This document shows positions 52,483-61,218 of a stretch of DNA of 64,000 nt, piece after piece. Each line of letters opens with the position of its first letter. Positions within the stretch are counted from its first letter, which is position 1. This DNA comes from Sphingomonas bacterium (GTDB lineage: Bacteria > Pseudomonadota > Alphaproteobacteria > Sphingomonadales > Sphingomonadaceae), in contig NZ_JAQGKZ010000059.1 of assembly GCF_028289855.1 (NCBI RefSeq), positions 27,839 to 91,838 on the forward strand. Reading direction: 5' to 3'. A program made the position numbers and the translations under genes. The notes beneath the pieces are model-generated. The model saw only the letters and a list, made by a program, of their open reading frames with translations. It made no database searches and had not been told where the DNA came from.

Positions 52483-54224
52483 TCGGGATCCGCCATCGAT
52501 TGCGGTTTGGCCCCGGGGGCACGCCACAACAACGGCAGCAGCTCGCTCACGTCGATGTCGCGCCGCGCGTCAGGCATTACGCCGAGCATCGGGCCGGCGC
52601 GCAGGATGAAGCGGCTGACCACGGGCGCAGCGGTGTAAGCGGCGGTGGTCTGGCCGAACGACTGGGCATTACCGACGGGCGAGTCGAGCATCACGATCAC
52701 CACATAGCGCGGCGCGTCCATCGGGAAAGCCGCCGCGAACGTCGAAACGTTGGCTTTTTTCGAATAACCGCCGCCGGTCGCGACCTCGGCGGTGCCGGTC
52801 TTGCCCCCGACGCGGAAGCCCGCGGCATCGGCATTCTTGCCGGTGCCCTGCGTCACCACCAGCCGGAGCAACTGGCGCATGCGGTCGCTGGTCGCCTGGC
52901 TGATCACGCGGCGGCCGGGGACGGCCTGGCCGGGCGCGACCTTCATCAGCGTCGCGGGGTGCCAGATGCCGCCGTTGACCAGCGCGGCATAGGCGGCGGC
53001 GAGGTGCAGCGGCGTCACCGCGATGCCGTGGCCGAAGCCTGCGGTCATCGTCGTGATGCGGCTGAATTTCTGCGGAAACAGCGTCCGGCCGCGCGCCGGA
53101 AGCTCGAACGGCATTGGCTGGTCGAACCCCATCAGCCGAAACATCCGCGCCAGCTTGTCGCCGCCCATCTCGTCGGCGATCCGCGCGGTCGCGATGTTCG
53201 ACGAATGGATCAGCGTCTCGGGGATATCGAGCCAGCGGTTCTGGCCGTCATGGTCGTGGATCGTGAACCCGTCGATCTTGAGCGGCGCGGTAGCGTCGAA
53301 GCGCCGCGCCATCGAGGTGACGGTACCGCTGTCGATCGCCGCGGCCATCGTGATCGGCTTGAAGGTCGAGCCGAGCTCGTACGCCGCCGTGGTCACGCGG
53401 TTGAAGAACGGCCCCGGAATCTCACGGCCGTCGGCGGTGCGCGCGGGGGCTGGCGCGGCACCCGGATTGTTGGGGTTGAAGGTAGGGAACGACGCCAGCG
53501 CCATGATCTCGCCGGTCTGGACGTCGAGCACCACGCCTGCGCCGCCCTTGGCGTTGAGCGCGACGACTTGCTGGCCGAGCTCGTTTTCGAGCGCCGATTG
53601 CGCGCGCAGGTCGATCGACAGCGCGATTGGCTGGCCGTTCCTGGCCGGGTCGGTCAGTTGCGCGTCGAGCGCGCGCTCCATCCCCGACGCGCCGCGCCCG
53701 GCCATGTCGAGAAAGCCGAGCACCGGCGCGGCAAGCTCCGATTGCGGATAGAGCCGCTGCGGCTCGCGCTCGAACACCAACGCCGGCTCGCCGATCGCGT
53801 TGACTTCGGTGACGAGCGAAGCCGAGGCATCGCGTTCGATATAGGCGAATTTGGTGCCCGATAGCTGCGCGTAGATCTTGGTCTGGTCGATCCCGAGGAT
53901 CCCGGCCAGCCGCTGTGCGATGTCGCGCTTGTCGCCGAGCAGTTCGTCGGGGTGCACCCCGATCGCCCAGGCGTCGATCGTGCGCGCGAGCGGCGCGCCG
54001 TTGCGGTCGACGATGTCGCCGCGCGCAACTCGCCCGGCCATCGTGCTGGCCGATGCCGGCCCCGCAAACACCGCGAAAAAAGCGAGCTTGCTCAGCACCA
54101 GGCACACCGCCCCGCCATAGAGCAGCATCATGATCATCAGCCGCTTTTGCGCGGTGGCGCGGTTGAGGCCGCGATCGTCTGCCTGACGGCGCGGCGACAA
54201 TGGCCGCGCGAGCATTGCGGTCAT
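52479..54224 (-). CDS. ftsI: Peptidoglycan D,D-transpeptidase FtsI (PBP3)
   Basis: Septal class B penicillin-binding protein. A cytoplasmic N-terminus and TM ('LMIMMLLYGGAVCLVLSKLAFFAVF') are followed by the pedestal domain ('RGDIVDRNGAPLARTID') and a transpeptidase with nucleophile Ser in 'ELGSTFKPIT', 'HSSNIATARIA' (SxN) and 'VGGKTGTAEVA' (KTG). 581 residues. It shares one base with ftsL's stop and overlaps murE by 4. Confidence 0.96.
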   Translation of the reverse strand: MTAMLARPLSPRRQADDRGLNRATAQKRLMIMMLLYGGAVCLVLSKLAFFAVFAGPASASTMAGRVARGDIVDRNGAPLARTIDAWAIGVHPDELLGDKRDIAQRLAGILGIDQTKIYAQLSGTKFAYIERDASASLVTEVNAIGEPALVFEREPQRLYPQSELAAPVLGFLDMAGRGASGMERALDAQLTDPARNGQPIALSIDLRAQSALENELGQQVVALNAKGGAGVVLDVQTGEIMALASFPTFNPNNPGAAPAPARTADGREIPGPFFNRVTTAAYELGSTFKPITMAAAIDSGTVTSMARRFDATAPLKIDGFTIHDHDGQNRWLDIPETLIHSSNIATARIADEMGGDKLARMFRLMGFDQPMPFELPARGRTLFPQKFSRITTMTAGFGHGIAVTPLHLAAAYAALVNGGIWHPATLMKVAPGQAVPGRRVISQATSDRMRQLLRLVVTQGTGKNADAAGFRVGGKTGTAEVATGGGYSKKANVSTFAAAFPMDAPRYVVIVMLDSPVGNAQSFGQTTAAYTAAPVVSRFILRAGPMLGVMPDARRDIDVSELLPLLWRAPGAKPQSMADPE

Positions 54225-54796
54225 TACCGGCCGCCCTCGCTGCCGACGCGGCGCATGAGGTCGCCGAGCGACGAGCCGCCCATGATCCGGCGATCGAGCA
54301 TGGCGATTTCGGCGCGCGGCTTCACGGTCGAGCGCGCGACCGCGGGCTGCGCCTTGGCGACAGTGGCGAGTACCGCCTTGGCGGGCTTGGCCTTGGCGAC
54401 GGGCATCGCATCGGCCGCGGACGCGGGCGTCGTCTCGATCGTGGCGCCGGGCAGCGGCGCACTCGGGATCACCGCGGCGGCGGTCTGGACCTGGCCGTCG
54501 CCGTCCATGCCGAGCGACGCGAGCTGGCCGTCGTCGCGGACATATTGCGCGGCGGTCGGCGCCGACAGTTTGAGCGTGTCGCCGTTCCAGCGCTGCAACT
54601 GCGCGAGGTTGGCGCGCGTGTCGAACTCGGTCTCGAGCGCGCGGATGTCGCGCTGCGTCGAGGCGATCGAGCGCTCGACATCGGCCAGCCGGTTACGCTC
54701 GGCGGCGACACGCGACGACATCAAATAGCAGCCGAGGATCACGCCCACGCAGAGCACGAACCAGCCGAACCAGCGAAACCGAGTGACCACCACCAT
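54224..54796 (-). CDS. ftsL: FtsL-like cell division protein with long C-terminal extension
   Basis: 190 residues. A short basic N-terminus and one TM ('WFGWFVLCVGVILGCYLM') are followed by a leucine-zipper-like coiled coil ('RVAAERNRLADVERSIASTQRDIRALETEFDTRANLAQLQRWN'), as in FtsL. About 100 further Ala/Pro/Lys-rich residues make it roughly twice the usual length. Position between rsmH and ftsI is decisive for the call. The ATG overlaps the rsmH stop (TGATG); a GTG one codon earlier would give GTGA. Confidence 0.85.
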   Translation of the reverse strand: MVVVTRFRWFGWFVLCVGVILGCYLMSSRVAAERNRLADVERSIASTQRDIRALETEFDTRANLAQLQRWNGDTLKLSAPTAAQYVRDDGQLASLGMDGDGQVQTAAAVIPSAPLPGATIETTPASAADAMPVAKAKPAKAVLATVAKAQPAVARSTVKPRAEIAMLDRRIMGGSSLGDLMRRVGSEGGR

Positions 54797-55755
54797 CACG
54801 CTTCTCCCGCCCAAGGGGCCGCCGACGTTCGGCGCGCCACCCGCAATGTTGCCGACCGCGCGCGAGGATTCGCCGCGATCTCGCCTTCGTCCGCGCGCAC
54901 CGCGCGTCCGACATTCTCGAAACTCGGATCCGCCGGGGCGGTGGCCGGCGGCAAATGCCGCGACCCCGCCGGCGTCGACCCGCTGCGTTCGCGGAAGAAG
55001 CGCTTGACCAAGCGATCCTCCAGCGAATGAAACGTCACCACCGCGAGCCGCCCGCCTGGTTTGAGCACGCGCTCCGCCGCAACAAGCCCGTCGGCCAGTT
55101 CGCCAAGCTCACGATTGATGTGAATCCGGATCGCCTGAAAAGTGCGCGTCGCCGGGTCTTTTTTATCGTGCGGCTTATAGCCTAGTGCCTTGCGCACCAC
55201 CGTGGCGAGTTCGGAAGTGTGCGTAAGGGGTCTTGCGGATACGATCGCGCGGGCCACCCGGCGGCTCCTGGGCTCGTCGCCATATTGATAAATGACGTCG
55301 GCGATCTCGCCTTCGTCGGCGGTGTTGAGGAAATCCGCCGCGCTCTCGCCCGACTGGCTCATCCGCATGTCGAGCGGGCCGTCGGCCTGGAACGAGAAAC
55401 CGCGGGTCGCCTGGTCGAGTTGCATCGACGACACGCCGATATCCATCACGACGCCGTCGACCGGGGTCAGGCCGCGCGCGTCGAGTTCGCTGTCGAGCGC
55501 CGAGAACGGCGCTTCGATCAACGTCAGCCGGCCGTCGGCGGCCGCAAGCATCGGCTGGCCGCCCTCGATCGCGCTAGGGTCGCGGTCGAAGGCGGCCACG
55601 GCGGCGCCACGCGAGAGAATTGCTCGCGTGTAGCCACCGGTGCCGAAAGTGGCATCGACGTGAAGCTCGCCCGGGGTGGGGAGGAGCGCGTCGATCACCG
55701 CATCCAAAAGCACAGGAGTATGGAGCACGGGCGTGTGGGGGGTGGCCGTGCTCAC
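54796..55755 (-). CDS. rsmH: 16S rRNA (cytosine1402-N4)-methyltransferase
   Basis: SAM-dependent methyltransferase acting on C1402 of 16S rRNA (formerly MraW). '[36 protein letters not shown]' (SAM motif I), '[34 protein letters not shown]', '[19 protein letters not shown]' and '[16 protein letters not shown]'. 319 residues from the GTG overlapping the mraZ stop. Confidence 0.96.
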   Translation of the reverse strand: MSTATPHTPVLHTPVLLDAVIDALLPTPGELHVDATFGTGGYTRAILSRGAAVAAFDRDPSAIEGGQPMLAAADGRLTLIEAPFSALDSELDARGLTPVDGVVMDIGVSSMQLDQATRGFSFQADGPLDMRMSQSGESAADFLNTADEGEIADVIYQYGDEPRSRRVARAIVSARPLTHTSELATVVRKALGYKPHDKKDPATRTFQAIRIHINRELGELADGLVAAERVLKPGGRLAVVTFHSLEDRLVKRFFRERSGSTPAGSRHLPPATAPADPSFENVGRAVRADEGEIAANPRARSATLRVARRTSAAPWAGEA

Positions 55756-56261
55756 AACAGGCCCTTTTCTTCGAGCGCGCCGCGGCACGCGTCCTTCATC
55801 ACTTCCGGCGCGCGAGGGTCGGCCAGCAGCGTTTCGGGGTCCCAGATTTCGAAATAGTGAATCGATCCGTAGAAGAAGGCGTGCTTGGTGATGTTGGCCT
55901 TGCGCTTGTGCCAGCCGACCAGCACGCAGCGGCCGGTCGAATCGAACCCGATCGTCTCGCCGCCGCCCGACAGGCGCCGCAGCAGGCTGTCGTCAGGATC
56001 GCCATTTTCGTCGAGCCGGTCGAGCGACGCCGCGGTAGCGCGCTCGATCTCTTCGCCGAATCGCGCCTGGTCGTAGCCGACGAGGCACTGATATTTGTGG
56101 TGGACGTTGATGCGGACGGAGGGGCCGCCCTTCAGCGTGTCGGGATCGCTATTGGCGATGATCGCGTCGCGGAACTTGGCAGGAATCGACACGCGGCTCT
56201 TGTCATCGACAAGCTGCAACTGCGTCCCCGTATAGATGCCGCGTCCCGCCACGATACCCAC
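55752..56261 (-). CDS. mraZ: Transcriptional regulator MraZ
   Basis: AbrB-like ring-forming DNA-binding protein that represses the dcw operon in E. coli. Two MraZ half-domains: '[25 protein letters not shown]' and '[35 protein letters not shown]', the latter with some drift from the usual GRIxLP pattern. 169 residues from a GTG; another GTG three codons later is equally possible. It is the first gene of the dcw cluster, with its likely operator about 110 bases upstream. Confidence 0.93.
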   Translation of the reverse strand: MGIVAGRGIYTGTQLQLVDDKSRVSIPAKFRDAIIANSDPDTLKGGPSVRINVHHKYQCLVGYDQARFGEEIERATAASLDRLDENGDPDDSLLRRLSGGGETIGFDSTGRCVLVGWHKRKANITKHAFFYGSIHYFEIWDPETLLADPRAPEVMKDACRGALEEKGLL

Positions 56262-56590
56262 CCAACCCCAAAAACACGCACGTCTTTCCCGCCGCCGGAG
56301 CGGCCCTCGCCGCCGCCGCCGCGACTTGAATCAAACGGGTAAAGACGCCCCTCTTCTTGCCCTTGGCGTATCAAGGGACAGCATGGGACACAATGGTAAT
56401 CTTTGGGTTTTTATGGAGAAACTGGCTTAGCGATCAGCTAAGTCGTTTTAATCCTTGAACAAGATTCTTTAACCATATCCCCTTCCCGCGGTGCTGGAGG
56501 GCGCGTTTGGTAGCTGGAACGGGCGGAATCGGCGCGACTCGCGTCGGTGGTGGGGGGCTTTCCCATGGACCGCCCATGCGGCGATCACGA
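56262..56590. other. mraZ upstream intergenic region
   Basis: A 329-base gap with no credible gene. It holds the dcw promoter region: TGG-rich repeats near the mraZ start, the 10-bp-periodic MraZ-type boxes (56374-56418), a CTTAGC-GATCA-GCTAAG hairpin at 56425-56441 and A/T-rich DNA beyond it. I cannot place the -35/-10 elements with certainty. Confidence 0.7.
56374..56418 (+). promoter_or_regulatory. Probable MraZ operator: five TGGGN-like boxes at exact 10-bp spacing
   Basis: AGGGA (56374), TGGGA (56384), TGGTA (56394), TGGGT (56404) and TGGAG (56414), each followed by a 5-base spacer. E. coli MraZ binds TGGGN direct repeats with 5-base spacers. Here the boxes read on the strand opposite to mraZ, about 110-160 bases upstream of it. 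Two boxes (56384, 56404) match the core exactly. Confidence 0.65.
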
Positions 56591-56881
56591 TCACGGCTTG
56601 GCCGGAGTCGACGATGCTGCGGGTGCGACACCGAGTTCGGCAAGCGGTTCGCTGGTCGGCGTGGTCGCGGGGGCGGCTCCATTCGACATCGTCAGGTTCG
56701 CCGCGACATCGGCCTTGGGCGCACCGATCGCGGTGCCGGGCCGCTCCCGGCTGACGATCCCGAAGATCGTCGCGGCGAGCCCGATCAGCAGCAATACGGT
56801 GGCGAGGCCGATCACCCCCACCTTCACGCGCTGCATCGTCTGGATTGAATCGCGAACCACGGTTTTTATCATGTGTGGCAT
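56591..56881 (-). CDS. Small membrane-anchored hypothetical protein
   Basis: 96 residues: a short cytoplasmic start, one helix ('VGVIGLATVLLLIGLAATIFGIV', about 22-44) and a Pro/Ala/Thr-rich extracytoplasmic tail. I do not recognise a family. It lies downstream of cysK on the same strand, with the dcw promoter region beyond. The start could be the ATG three codons later ('MIKTVV'). Confidence 0.6.
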   Translation of the reverse strand: MPHMIKTVVRDSIQTMQRVKVGVIGLATVLLLIGLAATIFGIVSRERPGTAIGAPKADVAANLTMSNGAAPATTPTSEPLAELGVAPAASSTPAKP

Positions 56882-56937
56882 TTATGTAACGACTTGATCC
56901 AGGTTTGTCCAACTTGTCCAAAGCACGGGTCGCCGCA

Positions 56938-57912
56938 TCAGGCGGGAACTAATCCCTTTTCGACCAACCAGTCGTGGTTGTAGAGCGTTGAAAGATAGCG
57001 AAATCCGGTATCGCACAGGATCGTCACGACTCGGCTGCCCGGCCCCAGCTGCTTCGCCAGCAACACAGCGCCCGCGACGTTGATCCCCGACGACAGCCCT
57101 AGGCATAGCCCTTCTTCGTCGAGCAGCCGCCGCACCCATTGATAGCCTTCGGCGTCCGAGATGCGGAATTGCGTGTCGATCGGCGCGCCCTCCAGATTGG
57201 CCGTGATCCGCCCCTGCCCGATCCCTTCCGCCACCGACGATCCTTCGGACCGCAGCTCTCCGCACGCATAATGTTCGTACAGCGCTGCGCCGTGCGGGTC
57301 GCTGAGCGCGATGCGCACTTTCTCGTCCTTGGCCTTGAGTCCCAGCCCGACCCCGGCGAGCGTCCCGCCTGTCCCGACCGAGCAGGTGAAGCCGTCGATC
57401 CGCCCATCCATCTGGTCCCAGATTTCCTCGGCGGTGCCGACGATGTGTGCGCGGCGGTTGGCGACGTTGTCGAACTGGTTGGCCCAGATCGCGTTGGGGG
57501 TTTCTTCGGCGATGCGGCGCGACGTGTGCACGAAATGCGCGCAATTGGCATAGGGCGCGGCGGGCACCAGTACGAGCTCGGCACCGAGCGCGCGTAGCGT
57601 GTCCATCTTCTCGCGGCTTTGCGTCTCGGGCATGACGATGATCGTCTTGTAGCCCTTGGCGTTGCCGACCAGCGCGAGCCCGATCCCGGTATTCCCCGCG
57701 GTCCCTTCGACGATCGTCCCGCCCGGTTGGAGCAGCCCGCGCTCCTCGGCATCCTCGACGATATAAAGCGCAGCGCGATCCTTCACGCTAGCGCCGGGAT
57801 TGGCGAATTCACACTTGCCGAAAATCTCGGCGCCGGCCGCTTCGCTCGGTCCTTTCAGGCGGACGAGCGGGGTATTGCCGATGAGCGACAGCGTGTCGGG
57901 GGTGATGGGCAT
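56938..57912 (-). CDS. cysK: Cysteine synthase A (O-acetylserine sulfhydrylase)
   Basis: PLP enzyme making cysteine from O-acetylserine and sulfide. 'IGNTPLVRLKGPSEAAGAEIFGKCEFANPGASVKDRAAL' contains the Schiff-base Lys44; 'EGTAGNTGIGLAL' binds the substrate carboxylate, and 'CSVGTGGTLAGVGLGLK' is the phosphate-binding glycine loop. 324 residues. The 'ANPGASVKDR' and 'EGTAGNTGIGLA' forms are typical of the alphaproteobacterial cysteine synthase A branch. Confidence 0.95.
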   Translation of the reverse strand: MPITPDTLSLIGNTPLVRLKGPSEAAGAEIFGKCEFANPGASVKDRAALYIVEDAEERGLLQPGGTIVEGTAGNTGIGLALVGNAKGYKTIIVMPETQSREKMDTLRALGAELVLVPAAPYANCAHFVHTSRRIAEETPNAIWANQFDNVANRRAHIVGTAEEIWDQMDGRIDGFTCSVGTGGTLAGVGLGLKAKDEKVRIALSDPHGAALYEHYACGELRSEGSSVAEGIGQGRITANLEGAPIDTQFRISDAEGYQWVRRLLDEEGLCLGLSSGINVAGAVLLAKQLGPGSRVVTILCDTGFRYLSTLYNHDWLVEKGLVPA

Positions 57913-58035
57913 AGGCGTTAGATAGACCGGCGGGCAGTAGGAGCAAGCAACGGCTGCTGTGCCCGCCCCAATCTCTCATTGTGGGGGCTGCGCGCGGATT
58001 GGCCGACGATAAATGCGGGGCCGGGACAGCGTTGC

Positions 58036-58257
58036 TTACATGCTATCATTGGTCATCGCATCGAGCGATGAGGCAGCGTTGTCGACCGACACAGCGTCGC
58101 TGGTCGGCGTTGGCGTCGGGCTGGGAATGGTGGCAACGACATTGCCGACCGCAGTAGTCTTGATCGACCCGGCCGAATTCTCGCCGACCGGGTCCGAGGA
58201 AACGCTGCACGCCGCCAGCGCCATCAGACTCGCCCCCGCCAATATTGTCCGCCGCAT
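58036..58257 (-). CDS. Small putative lipoprotein
   Basis: 73 residues with a type II signal peptide ('MRRTILAGASLMALAAC', Cys17) and a low-complexity Ser/Thr/Pro tail. There is no recognisable domain. It is divergent from the DNA glycosylase gene across about 90 bases. Confidence 0.65.
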   Translation of the reverse strand: MRRTILAGASLMALAACSVSSDPVGENSAGSIKTTAVGNVVATIPSPTPTPTSDAVSVDNAASSLDAMTNDSM

Positions 58258-58349
58258 CGCACCCTCCCTGCCGCCAATCGGGTCACCATAGCGCGGCTTG
58301 CGCGCCGCTCAACAATTGCCTGCGCAAGGCATCCGGCTAAGCGGATAAC

Positions 58350-58856
58350 ATGACGCTCAAGCATTCCTTCCCGCCGGTGGTCGATGCGCGCACGCGGCTG
58401 TTGATCTGCGGCAGCCTGCCCGGCGATCGCAGCCTGGTGGCCGGGCGATACTATGCGCATCCGCAGAACCAGTTCTGGCGGCTGCTATCGCCGGTCACGG
58501 GGGTCGATCTGGCGGCGCTCGATTACGAGGCGCGGCTGGCGGCGTTACGCGAGGCGCGGATCGGGCTGTGGGACGTCATCGCCAGCGCTGCGCGCGCCGG
58601 CAGCAGCGACGCCGCGATCCGCGACCATGCGGCTAACGACCTCCCCGCCCTCGCCGCCACGCTGCCCGATCTGCGCGCGATCGCCTTCAATGGCGGCACC
58701 GCGGCGACAATCGGGATGCGCCAGTTGAAGACCGCAGGTGTGGACCTACCGCTGATCGCGCTACCGTCGAGCAGCCCGCTGCACACCGTCGGCATCGCCG
58801 CAAAACAGGCGGCCTGGACGGCGTGCCGCGAGTGGCTGAACGCCGGCCGCCGCTAG
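58350..58856 (+). CDS. DNA-deoxyinosine glycosylase (UDG family 6-like)
   Basis: 168 residues of the uracil-DNA-glycosylase fold. The N-terminal 'LLICGSLPGDRSLVAGRYYAHPQNQFWRLL' has the GSxPGxxS and YYAHPxNxFW motifs of hypoxanthine-DNA glycosylases (family 6), with the catalytic Asn in 'HPQNQFW'. The C-terminal 'ALPSSSPLHT' matches the P-S-T-S-x-A/H loop that inserts into DNA. It excises deaminated adenine. It converges on the SHOCT gene with a 4-base overlap. Confidence 0.85.
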   Translation: MTLKHSFPPVVDARTRLLICGSLPGDRSLVAGRYYAHPQNQFWRLLSPVTGVDLAALDYEARLAALREARIGLWDVIASAARAGSSDAAIRDHAANDLPALAATLPDLRAIAFNGGTAATIGMRQLKTAGVDLPLIALPSSSPLHTVGIAAKQAAWTACREWLNAGRR

Positions 58857-59581
58857 CAGGTCGTCTTTCGCCACGTGATCGTGTTCGGTGCGGCTCCCAT
58901 CGTGATGGTCCCCGCGCTTTCATCGCGCACGATCGGTCCCTCACGCAGGCCGGTCCCGGTGATGTTCATCGACAATGTGTAGCCATCACCAGGACCGGTC
59001 ACGAGCGACCAGGTGCCGCTACCGCTGGCGTTGTCGCCCAGACTGTGATCGGTGCCGAAGCGCATCCATTGCGCGCAACTGGGCGCCGCGACATTCTCCC
59101 ATTGGCCCATCAGCCATGAGTCGTCGGCAACCGCCGGCGCGACGGGCGCAGGGACGGCGTCGCTCGACGCCAGCGACGTGGCGCTGGTGACCGGCGCCGA
59201 CAGGTTCGAGAACATCGTTCCGCTGTTCGTGCTCGTCATGGTGGTGCGGGAGGACCGAAACACGCCCGCCGCCCATAGCGCCAGCAGGATGACGATCAGC
59301 CCGCCCACACCGATGATGACGAAGAGCGCCGTCTTGCTGCCCGGCGTGGGCGGTGCGTAGCCCGGCGGGCGCGGCTTGGTCCCCTGCTCGGTGGCGACCG
59401 GAGCAGCGACTACGGCAGGGGTCGGTGATGCCACGGGGTCGGGTGCTGGTTTGGGCGGGGCAGCGCCGCCCGTTGGCGGGTTAAGCAGCATCGCCTTCTG
59501 CTGGTCGAACTCCTCCTGCGTCAGCACGCCGCGGTCGCGCAAATCCGCCAGCCGCCCCAATTCCTCGGTAATGTCCGACAT
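58853..59581 (-). CDS. SHOCT domain membrane protein
   Basis: 242 residues from 'MSDITEELGRLADLRDRGVLTQEEFDQQKAMLL', a clear SHOCT helix pair (often used for oligomerisation or recruitment). A Pro-rich linker, one TM ('TALFVIIGVGGLIVILLALWAAGVF') and an extracytoplasmic domain with 'SWLMGQWENVAAPSCAQWMRFGTDHSL' (a lipocalin-like opening) complete it. A GAGGGG site supports the start, 26 codons into the track ORF. Function unknown. Confidence 0.75.
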   Translation of the reverse strand: MSDITEELGRLADLRDRGVLTQEEFDQQKAMLLNPPTGGAAPPKPAPDPVASPTPAVVAAPVATEQGTKPRPPGYAPPTPGSKTALFVIIGVGGLIVILLALWAAGVFRSSRTTMTSTNSGTMFSNLSAPVTSATSLASSDAVPAPVAPAVADDSWLMGQWENVAAPSCAQWMRFGTDHSLGDNASGSGTWSLVTGPGDGYTLSMNITGTGLREGPIVRDESAGTITMGAAPNTITWRKTTC

Positions 59582-59740
59582 CCCCCAAGCCCCCCTCGCG
59601 TTCCAACTTTTGTCCAGCCTAAGCACATAGCCGGGCGCGGCATTGTAGGAAACGGCCAAAGAACGCGTCGGTCGCGGCTATTATCACGGATAGGAGAAGC
59701 GAAGCCCCACAGTTCGATAAGACATGTCCCACAACCATTC

Positions 59741-59755
59741 GTTCTGCTAATGTTC
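59741..59755 (+). promoter_or_regulatory. LexA (SOS) box GTTC-N7-GTTC
   Basis: GTTC-TGCTAAT-GTTC matches the alphaproteobacterial LexA operator exactly and ends 4 bases before the Y-family polymerase ATG, so LexA would block its transcription directly. Confidence 0.8.
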
Positions 59756-59759
59756 CAAG

Positions 59760-61148
59760 ATGTACTTTCAGCGGTCCGAGTCGGTTGCCCTTGTGTCAAC
59801 GGTGCCCGCCCTCGCGCCGAAGTTAAAAGATGAGGCGATCCATCGCGAACTTACGCCCGACGTGACGCTGCCACCGCGCCCGCTGCGCTGGCTGTTTCTC
59901 GACCTCAATTCCTACTTCGCCAGCGTCGAGCAACAACTCGATCCGGCCCTGCGCGGCAAGCCGCTGATCGTCGCGCCGGTCGGGTCGGACACGACGGTCG
60001 CGATCGCCGCTTCGATCGAGGCGAAGAAATACGGCATTTTGACAGGCACGCCGGTTTGGGAGGCCAAGCGCCTGTGCCGCGAGTTGCTGATCGCGCCCGC
60101 GCGGCACGATCAATATGTCGTGTTCCACAACGCGATCGTCGAGGAAATCTGGCGGCACATTCCGGTCACCCATGTCTGCTCGATCGACGAGGTCGCTTGC
60201 CGGTTGCTCGACAACGAGAATTCGCCCGACCACGCGATCGCGCTCGCCCGCCGCATCAAGGCGGGGATTCTAGCCAATGTCGGCGAGTGCCTGACCTCGT
60301 CGGTCGGCATCGCCCCCAACCGGCTGCTCGCCAAATTGGCCTCGGACATGCAAAAGCCCGACGGGCTGGTGGTGCTGACCGCCGACGAGTTGCCTCACCG
60401 GCTTTACGACCTGAAATTGCGGGACATTTGCGGGATCGGCACCAACATGGAGCGCCGCCTCGCCCGCGACGGCGTGAACGACATTCGCGATCTTTGCGAG
60501 CGCCGTCCGCGCGACGCCGGCCATGCGTGGGGCGGCACCAACGGCGACCGGCTGTGGTACGCGCTCCACGGCGTCGACCTGCCCGACAAGCCCACCCAGA
60601 CGCGATCGATCGGACACAGCCACGTCCTGTCGCCCAACAAGCGCGGGATCGAGCCCGTCCGGCTGACCGCGCGCCGCCTCGCGCTCAAGGCGTCGAGCCG
60701 GTTGCGGCGCAAGGGATATGTTAGCCGCTTGCTCGTGCTCCACGTCCGATTCGAGGACGACAAGAGCGTGTGGCGGTGCAGCCGAAAGCTGGCGGCGACG
60801 CAGGACAGCTTTCAAGTGCTGGCGGCGCTCGACGCGCTTTTCCCCCGGCTGGCCGAAGAGGGGAAGCGCCGCCACGGCAGCTTGCGCGTACGGATGGTCG
60901 GCGTCACGCTCAACGAACTGGTGCCAGTCAATGGCGAGCAGGCGTCTTTGTTCGCGCATCTCGACCCCAACGACCCGCTGGCGCGCGAGACTCGCGGTCT
61001 CGCGCTCAGCAAGGCGATGGATCGCCTCAACGAAAAGTTCGGCCGCCATGCCGTGTCGCTCGGTCCGTTCCATGGCGGGCGAATCGACCGCGTCGGCACC
61101 AAGATCGCGTTCGGGCGCATCCCCGACCTCGACGAATTCCACGAATAA
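59760..61148 (+). CDS. Y-family (translesion) DNA polymerase, DinB/UmuC-like
   Basis: 462 residues. After a short N-terminal leader comes the UmuC-fold palm: 'WLFLDLNSYFASVEQQLDPALRGKPLIVAPV' with the first catalytic Asp, and 'VCSIDEVACRLL' with the second Asp-Glu pair, so it should be active, unlike ImuB. 'SVGIAPNRLLAKLASDMQKPDG' and the helix-hairpin-helix 'LKLRDICGIGTNMERRL' follow, then the little-finger domain. It is not obviously canonical DinB. The SOS box at its start indicates DNA-damage induction. The start codon is close to the operator, so the leader must be very short. Confidence 0.88.
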   Translation: MYFQRSESVALVSTVPALAPKLKDEAIHRELTPDVTLPPRPLRWLFLDLNSYFASVEQQLDPALRGKPLIVAPVGSDTTVAIAASIEAKKYGILTGTPVWEAKRLCRELLIAPARHDQYVVFHNAIVEEIWRHIPVTHVCSIDEVACRLLDNENSPDHAIALARRIKAGILANVGECLTSSVGIAPNRLLAKLASDMQKPDGLVVLTADELPHRLYDLKLRDICGIGTNMERRLARDGVNDIRDLCERRPRDAGHAWGGTNGDRLWYALHGVDLPDKPTQTRSIGHSHVLSPNKRGIEPVRLTARRLALKASSRLRRKGYVSRLLVLHVRFEDDKSVWRCSRKLAATQDSFQVLAALDALFPRLAEEGKRRHGSLRVRMVGVTLNELVPVNGEQASLFAHLDPNDPLARETRGLALSKAMDRLNEKFGRHAVSLGPFHGGRIDRVGTKIAFGRIPDLDEFHE

Positions 61149-61218
61149 GTGTCGCAAATTGTTGCAATGCGGAACAGCGCTTGACGGATCGCTTTCTCTC
61201 GGCAATCGCTGAAGCCCT

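Noticed and set aside
56442-56480. TTAA-N17-TTAA near the dcw promoter as a CtrA box
   Set aside because: The spacing is 17, not the 7 bases CtrA requires.
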